Shown: positions 45,601 through 50,305 of the stretch, in pieces
Layout: each line of letters opens with the position of its first letter
How positions within the stretch are numbered: the first letter of the stretch is position 1
Assembly: GCA_021780815.1 (NCBI GenBank)
Contig: JAJXYC010000004.1
Span: 1 to 50,305 of the forward strand
Direction of reading: 5' to 3'
Length of the DNA: 50,305 bases
Source of the DNA: Bacteroidota bacterium
Lineage (GTDB): Bacteria; Bacteroidota; Ignavibacteria; Kapaibacteriales; UBA2268
Notes under the pieces: model-generated
Databases searched by the model: none
What the model was told of the DNA's origin: nothing
The model's input: only the letters and a program-made list of their open reading frames with translations
Program-made: the position numbers and the translations under genes

Positions 45601-46908
45601 TTTTTTAAACTAAATAATAAAGATACTGTAACAGTAATGCCCGGTGATATTACTTTTGAAGGTCCTGGATATGTGCAGTTCTTATCAAAGATGAACACTG
45701 ATAAGCAAATATTCACTAACAATCAATTAAAATTTTATGGAAAAGTCTGGGAAGATGGGAAATTAAATTCAATTGATGTTGTACTAATAAAAAATTTAGT
45801 TTCATCACAATGGGTTCATCAAAATTATATCTTTATAGTCAAAAATCCAGAAAAAAATATACAGTATTTCCCATCGGAAGCAGTCCCTATGGATACAAGG
45901 TATTTGATTGATTCGGCGAGAATGGAAGTTAAAGCAAACGATTGGGGAATATTAAAATTAAAACTTGACCCAACAAGTGCAATGGCGGCAAAAGGATATG
46001 GGAGTGAACCTTTAAGACTTGCTATATATGGAGAAATTAAAACTGATCCCGAATCGCCAAATAAAATTGCTGTATCAAACATACAAACTCCTTTTGGTGA
46101 TTTTTCTCTTTCATTTGATTTCGCAAACTTACGGCTTATTGGCTCTTTAAATATTCCTCCGACACAAGTTGGTACAATGAATATGACAGGTGCCGCAGAA
46201 ATGTGTATTGATAAAAGCGGTTTTTATATGGTTGCAACTGGTAAAGGTGTTGTAGATGCAGTTGGTGCTTTTGCTATTGGAATATTAATTGGCAATTATG
46301 CAGGTGGAAATTCAAATGGTTATAAAGATGGATTACCCGAATCAGCGTATAATTTAGTAACGGCAAATTCTATCGGCAAAGGATTACCTTGTGAATTTGA
46401 AGGCAAATCAACTTTTAGCGGCTTTTTTGTTACAGGGAGATATTCATTACCAATTGTAACTTATAACAAATCATTCGATTTAGTTATTGTATCAGCACAT
46501 GTACAAACCGAAGCTGGATTTGAAGCTTCTGCTTGGGCAAGCTTCAATAGCCCTATTGGGCTGGGATTATCTGCTATTGCTTATGCTTATGCTGAATTGG
46601 GTATAAATTCTATTGCTTGTACAGATTTAGAAGCAAAAGCACAATTAGTTTTCAAAGGGCAAGTTTCTTGGATGCAAGGACAAAGTTTTACTTTACAATC
46701 AAGCGCAAGTTTAAATATTTACGGCCTTTTAGAACAAAAAATCCCTACTCCTTTCGGCTGTGGAGCTACTATTTTTAAATTAGGAAGTGATACAGACCCA
46801 CTCATAAGTTTTATATCTTTTATATCTATTAATAAAAATACTGGTGTTAAATTTTATTTTGGCGAGGGAGATGCAGCTAATGCTTGCTCCAGCACATTAA
46901 CTAAATAG
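39625..46908 (+). CDS. Giant exported multidomain protein (2427 residues)
   Basis: A signal peptide (VVILIFYIPYILLAQ) is followed by an FN3-like domain (about 165-290, YCWRVIAFDP), an Asn-rich linker (about 294-312), and several carboxypeptidase-regulatory/Cna-B-like sandwiches whose first strands are IKGTIKY (about 478), IKGQLVS (about 779), ISGRILD (about 1128), IKGYVVN (about 1258) and IAGKVTNNGHPVSNAMIYV (about 1440, with YTLKGI). The last 450 residues are Ala/Gly/Ser-rich and look like beta structure. No T9SS sorting domain of the type A pattern is seen at the C-terminus. SD GGAGG is 5 nt before the ATG. Co-transcribed with the barrel upstream and the FN3 protein 9 bp downstream. A surface structure or adhesin is inferred; no enzyme motif was found. 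Confidence 0.85.
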   Translation: MKSNFTFVVILIFYIPYILLAQTNIDIITQINKPYSPYYSDYFDGNNNTMLIIRNNDQTTHKIKLVGTINGDNGISISTKKDFTPVSPLILLPNQVLTLTGQNLRNYLGMEDINVIGIDKSILLRSSALPEGNYDICFQALDYDTSEPLSLPSPSGCGTAEIIFPDAPQLILPNNEDSVITQNGILPVNFTWIPPIPTPLGIKYILQIAEYFNPSLDPNSLLDATTKYYYEKELQTTTFITLPNDPPLLDNRTYCWRVIAFDPFGKTQFKNNGKSIAFIFTVKKNEEFANLDTSSNTTNTENNNNNNNSNYVSGNLKIQIPNCDKAQDYPDPNKFMNLNKLNNTSNESSHYQDLLNKYGKDVPIVEVNNKRDFYVVWSIIPPETFQNRNINYKLNFTNQQNLTVASFNKVSQYTDISQAFAYFILDKQSAHQYFQHNFKYTCSIEAYDSVNIKIAVSPPCTFRYIETADTLKSSNLQTYTIKGTIKYIFQGYDYEHYPSNLNSIKLKKMLLIKDSYGNILGKGIQPTDFQNLTNITPNSILFNTSDDGSFNVQLNSTQDAGFLGNVTNYIYKDLANNTTKSISGQLFEYYTIDLTSPYFINPTTEINLNSNNIDLGEIITNVISYQLTINIQKKFKNGNFVNLSPEGIKVTIYRMQSVTGVPYYEGEVNINSQKVQSYQIKQVATGKVQQVIGPDGKIHTVALIDKLICNQISGDNYMIDVIQEVVENGQKKTYISDYWLTSFAFKPNLWNYISHILNNNYNFNTSITATIISQDPPTATIKGQLVSTDPNNPNSTISPMKYKKVGLMVTYLIQNTNGNITTVLDSAHVVDAIAKHNNDAIGGMNTGQYADTLGNALRNPFNDGNTIIATTYTDGLGNFSFDNFAHLDSLGYWNSSGHFGKGSGEFCNIAHFNGKVIRTLRLVLVGNEQQYYYNPSTNINVQPLDSTYIGVLKAFTRSYSLTVVPRKNPNNQEQYEPSGVIYGSKVKVSRFDLIPYKEDYVTTSNGTTFFGLFLHNYQINWDDYKIEVSTSDTTGDNAYYTKQLNFPRDYDDWKQDTIYTNNKQRWTDYGKKGNYAAASQSQVICQNYETKNLNDFKRLFFADDYVRLFTDDYVLIRDTINIYLDPKQGIISGRILDATNPMRSVKSGVVVLYTGDNDNINNMQPYNSGGLLSGLRYISEENQHGYFVFKDLPNNPNKKYRLKIVCPGYSLYQTKTGKDSTTQNLTGDYIPPFNNSGITVKIGQHWFFPQILMMPKGTIKGYVVNEQEQSVEAYIRTTTSKMCKTSWVYSIDNSAAKQTFAIKSPTLSIDTLFIIPLDLKYFADTILIPKISDDTPIYNVGKVIVKERKHRIRFHILDNITKQSIPNLTIELLDLKTYTGNSPLATTFVFKNASLQNFWLKITPDSSSDYIPLSLEFTNAETKDYIDYTIFMKKGFAIAGKVTNNGHPVSNAMIYVVNGNSMKKTFSDAQGNYTLKGIQTSSHYQKNSLPFADIYCVPPSDDNSVSLIGTKIRVNFSQQKETVNFDLKSLDNVNLSQFYGFKSKITKLVELGNSKYKISGTLDLTQSNSDFKLIDNNQNITFTDILVQPSNQYKDKNKKSYLENIAAGGSILNYIPLDLPSLKIKFIGENANSTSNNNTINILLSPINWGSGNSFIQLYKENPISGHIQSNARIVDNSFNFPGSYFRFEDNQFYLAKENNGGFSRIIQSFSSSDSTNNTNINQNQFFKKSPIMFHLCDETGNSLQFKFLEFSAQSEVKNNELLQNGSINISPFVSTNIRLDPQNSQVTPISFQIPKIVILPDSMYTTTKISKIEVQLEQWQLIANNCEVNSDIGGLQTNDAIIKTGSFDIPVKDFNLRADFLYLNKLELTNIKLGNGKNLELKINNPQFGIDPYCGLDLKPHFKLSLIGNPAAQVAGLPGFGNNPLQFQAISLLSNGEKIISFAPNSEKIALFNVANFKPLTISNYDDAFFLDGLLDLDIPRLQNGLSCRLKFFKLNNKDTVTVMPGDITFEGPGYVQFLSKMNTDKQIFTNNQLKFYGKVWEDGKLNSIDVVLIKNLVSSQWVHQNYIFIVKNPEKNIQYFPSEAVPMDTRYLIDSARMEVKANDWGILKLKLDPTSAMAAKGYGSEPLRLAIYGEIKTDPESPNKIAVSNIQTPFGDFSLSFDFANLRLIGSLNIPPTQVGTMNMTGAAEMCIDKSGFYMVATGKGVVDAVGAFAIGILIGNYAGGNSNGYKDGLPESAYNLVTANSIGKGLPCEFEGKSTFSGFFVTGRYSLPIVTYNKSFDLVIVSAHVQTEAGFEASAWASFNSPIGLGLSAIAYAYAELGINSIACTDLEAKAQLVFKGQVSWMQGQSFTLQSSASLNIYGLLEQKIPTPFGCGATIFKLGSDTDPLISFISFISINKNTGVKFYFGEGDAANACSSTLTK

Positions 46909-46917
46909 GAGACTAAT

Positions 46918-48903
46918 ATGAAATTGCTTTTATATCCTCTAATTTTATTATTTTCCAATATTTTGGTTGCACAAAACATTCAACCAATACTAAACTTTGC
47001 CCCTAATGGCTTTTTTATTGAAATTACTAAACAAATCCCTCAAAATGGCTATTATCAAATCCTAAGAAAAGAAAATTCTGCTGCTGATTTCCAAAAAATT
47101 GCAGTAATTGCTTCACCAGGCAATTTCGAAGATTTTTACAATAGTTTATTTTTATCTAATGCAAAAAATCCAATCTATGATTTACCTACAAATTACTTTT
47201 TAACTAAAATTTGGAGCATTATAATTAAAACTCATAACCTTGATTCAATCCCAATTTATGGGGCAATGCCATATTTTCAAGAAGCTCTCGGAACAGGATA
47301 TTACGATAATACTCTTACCATTAACCATTTATATACATACAAAATCCAATTTTATGCCAATAATCAATTAATTTCTGAAACAACTACTGAACCGCTTATT
47401 TTTAAAAAGAGCACTGCGGCTTGTAAAATTCATTCTGCTTCTGCCATTGCTAATGAAAACTATATCAAATTAAACTTTGCAAGTTCAAAAAACAATAAAC
47501 CATTCAAAGTAAAAGCGTTTAGAAATATTTATTTACAAACTGATTTTATTGAAATTCTGCCTGATATTATTTATAATAATTCAACCGATTCAGTGTTTGC
47601 TCGAATTTTAGATACAAGCGTTGTTAAAGGCATAATATACGATTATTTTGTTCTGCCTTTGGATGAATTTGGAAATGAAGGTCCAAATTCCGATACAATA
47701 CGAGTAATTAATTCTTTTGATAAATCAGAAAGTTTTATTCAAACAATTAGAACAAAAAGTATTGATAGCATTAATGCAATTCAAATTAGCTGGACTTGTC
47801 CAATTCCCAAATACTTGCGTAGCATTAATATTTACAGAAGTGAAAATTATGATGGGCAATATAAATCAATTGGTAGTGCTATCCCCGGTGATACTTTGTT
47901 TATAGATAATCAAATTAACCCAATACAAACTTATTTTTATTACTTGATGATTAATGATGTTTTTGGGCAAAGTGTTCGTAGTGCAAGAACAACTGGAATG
48001 CTTAATGCAAACAAAAAAGCAATTTCTCCTTTGAATTTAAAGGTAATTCCCGAAAATGGATTTGTAACTTTAACTTGGAAAAGACCTTCTGCTGATACAA
48101 GAGGTTATTATATATTCCGTTCTACTAATTTACCAAATGATACTTTAACTCAAATTTCCGATATTATTTTAAATAATGACTTAAACGTTAAATTTATTGA
48201 TTCTTTGAAAGAAATCACTTCGCAAGTATTAAGTTATGCTGTCAAATCATTAAACACAAGTTATGATATTAGCAATCTATCTGAAATTGTATATGTCGAT
48301 AATCCTCAAAATATAAACTTACCTACACCAATGAACCTATCAGCAAAATTCCAAGATGGTAATGCACTTTTAATTTGGGATATCAACAATATAGAAAACA
48401 TAGACATCTTCGGTTATCGTATTTTTCGAAAATTACTAAAAAAAGACGGAAGCGATTCTACTGATTTCATAGAAATTAAACGTCCTAACACCGAACAATC
48501 ATTAAATTATTTTACGGATTCATCTTGCATAAATGGCAATATTTACCTTTATTCTGTTCAAGCCATTTCTGTAAATAATTCTCAAAGTCATCTTTCTGCA
48601 CCAGCCCAAGTTTACATCCCAAAGTTTAAACCACTTTCTATTTCATCTTGTCAAATTACTAAAGAGCAAGAGGGATTTTATTTGCAATGGGAGCCAACTT
48701 TACAAAATGGTATTAAGTCATATAAAATCTATAGAATAGAAAATAATGACAAATACGTTTCTATTGCTGAAATTAACTCAAAACAGACAAATTATTTTGA
48801 TAAATACAAAAGCAATGCTCCAATTGTTTTTTATACGATTACTTGCATAAATAATCAAAATATTGAAAGTGATATTACCGAATGGTTTAAAGTTGAGCAA
48901 TAA
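46918..48903 (+). CDS. Exported FN3-repeat protein, third gene of the cassette
   Basis: The 661-residue protein has a signal peptide (LILLFSNILVAQ) and a mostly beta structure. An N-terminal region of about 250 residues without a recognised family is followed by about four FN3 domains (about 277-365, 370-460, 468-570 and 572-661), with typical strands such as IQISWTCP, VTLTWKRP, NALLIWDI and FYLQWEP, each paired with an IYRSE- or IFRS-like strand. There is no T9SS sorting domain. The ATG has SD AGGAG 6 nt upstream and starts 9 bp after the stop of the giant gene, so the two are surely co-transcribed. It is probably a periplasmic or surface partner of the giant protein. Confidence 0.85.
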   Translation: MKLLLYPLILLFSNILVAQNIQPILNFAPNGFFIEITKQIPQNGYYQILRKENSAADFQKIAVIASPGNFEDFYNSLFLSNAKNPIYDLPTNYFLTKIWSIIIKTHNLDSIPIYGAMPYFQEALGTGYYDNTLTINHLYTYKIQFYANNQLISETTTEPLIFKKSTAACKIHSASAIANENYIKLNFASSKNNKPFKVKAFRNIYLQTDFIEILPDIIYNNSTDSVFARILDTSVVKGIIYDYFVLPLDEFGNEGPNSDTIRVINSFDKSESFIQTIRTKSIDSINAIQISWTCPIPKYLRSINIYRSENYDGQYKSIGSAIPGDTLFIDNQINPIQTYFYYLMINDVFGQSVRSARTTGMLNANKKAISPLNLKVIPENGFVTLTWKRPSADTRGYYIFRSTNLPNDTLTQISDIILNNDLNVKFIDSLKEITSQVLSYAVKSLNTSYDISNLSEIVYVDNPQNINLPTPMNLSAKFQDGNALLIWDINNIENIDIFGYRIFRKLLKKDGSDSTDFIEIKRPNTEQSLNYFTDSSCINGNIYLYSVQAISVNNSQSHLSAPAQVYIPKFKPLSISSCQITKEQEGFYLQWEPTLQNGIKSYKIYRIENNDKYVSIAEINSKQTNYFDKYKSNAPIVFYTITCINNQNIESDITEWFKVEQ

Positions 48904-48948
48904 TTCGTGATTATTGTTCTTTTTCCCTTTATATTTCCTTTTATTTCC

Positions 48949-50274
48949 CTACATCTTTACAAATTTTATTGGCTTTTCATTTCCAATTTTCAGAAAATAA
49001 ATTCCCGTGGAAAGTGTGCTTATATTTATCCGGTAACTTTGATCTGTCGGATAAATTTCTTCTGCTTTTACACGATACCCGTACACATCAAAGATTTCAA
49101 CGGAAACTCCTACTTGTCCCATTAGAAAAGGAGAATTGAAAATGATATAATCCGTTGCGGGATTTGGGAAAATTTTGTATTTTTCTGTGAAAAATGGGTC
49201 AGAAACGGAAACAATGTTGTTGTCGAGAAGCCAAATCTGACTATTTTCTAACGATGTAACTATTAACGAGTTATTGTTGTTAAAATTAATAAAATATGGT
49301 CCACCACAACCATAATAGACATGTTCTTCTTTAAAATTTGGATATATACATTTTTTAATTCCAAAAGTATGTAAAACAAATGTATAATAAATATTTTTCA
49401 TATCACTTGACCACCCAAAATTATCTATTCCTGCATAATCACTTTCCCATACCACCGAATAATCCGTTGTAGAGTAAAGCGTAAGTTTGCCATCGTGCTG
49501 ATAACCTAATACACTGCCGTCGGGGGAGTATTTGAGCTTTGCATGATTATAATCTGTTATATTTCCTACAACAAACTCTTTAATTTTATTATTTTTTTTA
49601 ATATTCCAAATTTCTATTTTGACTGTATCAAATTGCCATTCACCATTTTTGTAAATCAGCCCAGATGCTAAATATGCAACATTTTCTCCGTTTGGATTTA
49701 TACTATTTGCTAAAACTCTGTATCGTGTATTTGTGTTTGATTTTACTCCAAGTATCTTTGAATCTGTTGGTTCAAAAATTACAATATTACTGTCAAAGTC
49801 CATAGTATATTGAGTTGAACGAACAATCCCGTGCCAAGTTGTTCCTACGCTTATATTATATTTGTCATTAATATTAACATCCCAATAATCTACTTTAGGC
49901 CACTGATATAACGAAATATTATTTGATGAAAAATCTGATAACTTCTTAAATGTGTTTGCATCATACTTATCACCATTGTAATTCCAGAAAAATTGACCGT
50001 CTTCTGAAAATTGGCGTATTCCTCCGATTGTGTCAATTGTATCAATGACATTTCCTTGTAAATCGTATTTAAATACGGAATAAGGTGCTTTGTTGTCTTC
50101 GTTATAACAACCAGTTGCGTAAATATATTGGTCATCTGGACTAAACACTGCATTTGACAATCGCAATGGCCACACATTTTTTGTCCAAAGAGTATCCTTT
50201 CCCTGCGAAAACGCTTGCTGTCCGCTGACGAACAAAAATATTGTGAATATAAGAAGTATAATTGATTTTTTCAT
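48949..50274 (-). CDS. Secreted beta-propeller protein with T9SS sorting domain
   Basis: The 441-residue protein has a signal peptide (cleavage near AFSQG), about 340 residues of WD40/propeller-like repeats (LSNAVFSPDDQYIYATG, KLKYSPDGSVLGYQHDG, GWSSDMKNIYYTF), and a complete type A T9SS domain (IFPNPATDYIIF, STLSTGIYFLKIG, FVKM at the end). It would be exported across the outer membrane. Its role is unknown; the propeller suggests protein binding. It converges on the FN3 gene with 45 bp between stops and no clear hairpin. No SD is seen before the ATG, and its promoter lies in the last 31 bases or beyond the window. Confidence 0.87.
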   Translation of the reverse strand: MKKSIILLIFTIFLFVSGQQAFSQGKDTLWTKNVWPLRLSNAVFSPDDQYIYATGCYNEDNKAPYSVFKYDLQGNVIDTIDTIGGIRQFSEDGQFFWNYNGDKYDANTFKKLSDFSSNNISLYQWPKVDYWDVNINDKYNISVGTTWHGIVRSTQYTMDFDSNIVIFEPTDSKILGVKSNTNTRYRVLANSINPNGENVAYLASGLIYKNGEWQFDTVKIEIWNIKKNNKIKEFVVGNITDYNHAKLKYSPDGSVLGYQHDGKLTLYSTTDYSVVWESDYAGIDNFGWSSDMKNIYYTFVLHTFGIKKCIYPNFKEEHVYYGCGGPYFINFNNNNSLIVTSLENSQIWLLDNNIVSVSDPFFTEKYKIFPNPATDYIIFNSPFLMGQVGVSVEIFDVYGYRVKAEEIYPTDQSYRINISTLSTGIYFLKIGNEKPIKFVKM

Positions 50275-50305
50275 AACTGTTGCTTTTTTTAGTTTTTGAA
50301 TAACA

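Noticed and set aside
46000-46908. T9SS sorting domain at the end of the giant protein
   Set aside because: No PNP motif or G-x-Y-x-x-K strand is present; the end (FGEGDAANACSSTLTK) does not fit type A.

Overview
The window is AT-rich DNA (by eye about one third G+C) from a bacterium of the Bacteroidota/Chlorobiota lineage. The evidence is four proteins ending in a type A type IX secretion (T9SS) sorting domain (PNP motif, then a G-x-Y-x-x-K strand near the C-terminus), promoter-like TAnnTTTG boxes, and many secreted fibronectin type III (FN3) proteins. Clear Shine-Dalgarno (SD) sequences before about half the genes, together with NifJ, IorAB and a sigma-54 regulator, suggest an anaerobic or facultative deep branch (Ignavibacteria/Kapabacteria-like) rather than a classical Bacteroides or Flavobacterium. 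That placement is inference.

Layout. 1-869: the trailer end of a CRISPR array whose 36-nt repeat carries the Cas12a (type V-A) crRNA hairpin; 14 repeats and 13 complete spacers are visible, while the leader and cas genes lie left of the window. 870-5542: terminator, a DHOD-like flavoprotein and pyruvate:ferredoxin oxidoreductase (nifJ). 5854-10401: a 1515-residue secreted Asp-box/FN3 protein. 10474-19475: a minus-strand run nusA-infB-rbfA-truB-ribF-iorA-iorB, joining the transcription/translation cluster to indolepyruvate oxidoreductase. 19607-21684: glutaryl-CoA dehydrogenase-like gene, DedA membrane protein, tRNA-Leu(CAA) and tRNA-Val(UAC). 21850-25998: a signalling operon (sigma-54 response regulator, HEAT-repeat protein, CheR, CheY-like receiver). 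26281-30846: FKBP lipoprotein, small exported protein, HNH nuclease, CaiB/BaiF CoA-transferase, membrane metallophosphoesterase. 30848-37348: two tandem arylsulfotransferase-like T9SS cargo proteins. 37941-48903: a three-gene cassette (outer-membrane beta-barrel, 2427-residue exported protein, FN3 protein). 48949-50274: another T9SS cargo beta-propeller.

How the genes fit together. NifJ, IorAB, GcdH and the CaiB-type CoA-transferase point to ferredoxin-linked oxidation of 2-oxo acids and acyl-CoA metabolism; RibF supplies the FAD that GcdH needs. The T9SS cargo and the barrel/giant/FN3 cassette form the cell-surface part. Most likely to repay further work: the Cas12a array, with a repeat polymorphism that dates spacer acquisition and one spacer sharing 16 nt with the host tRNA promoter; the barrel/giant/FN3 cassette; the T9SS-exported arylsulfotransferase-like pair; and an IorA lacking its ferredoxin domain.
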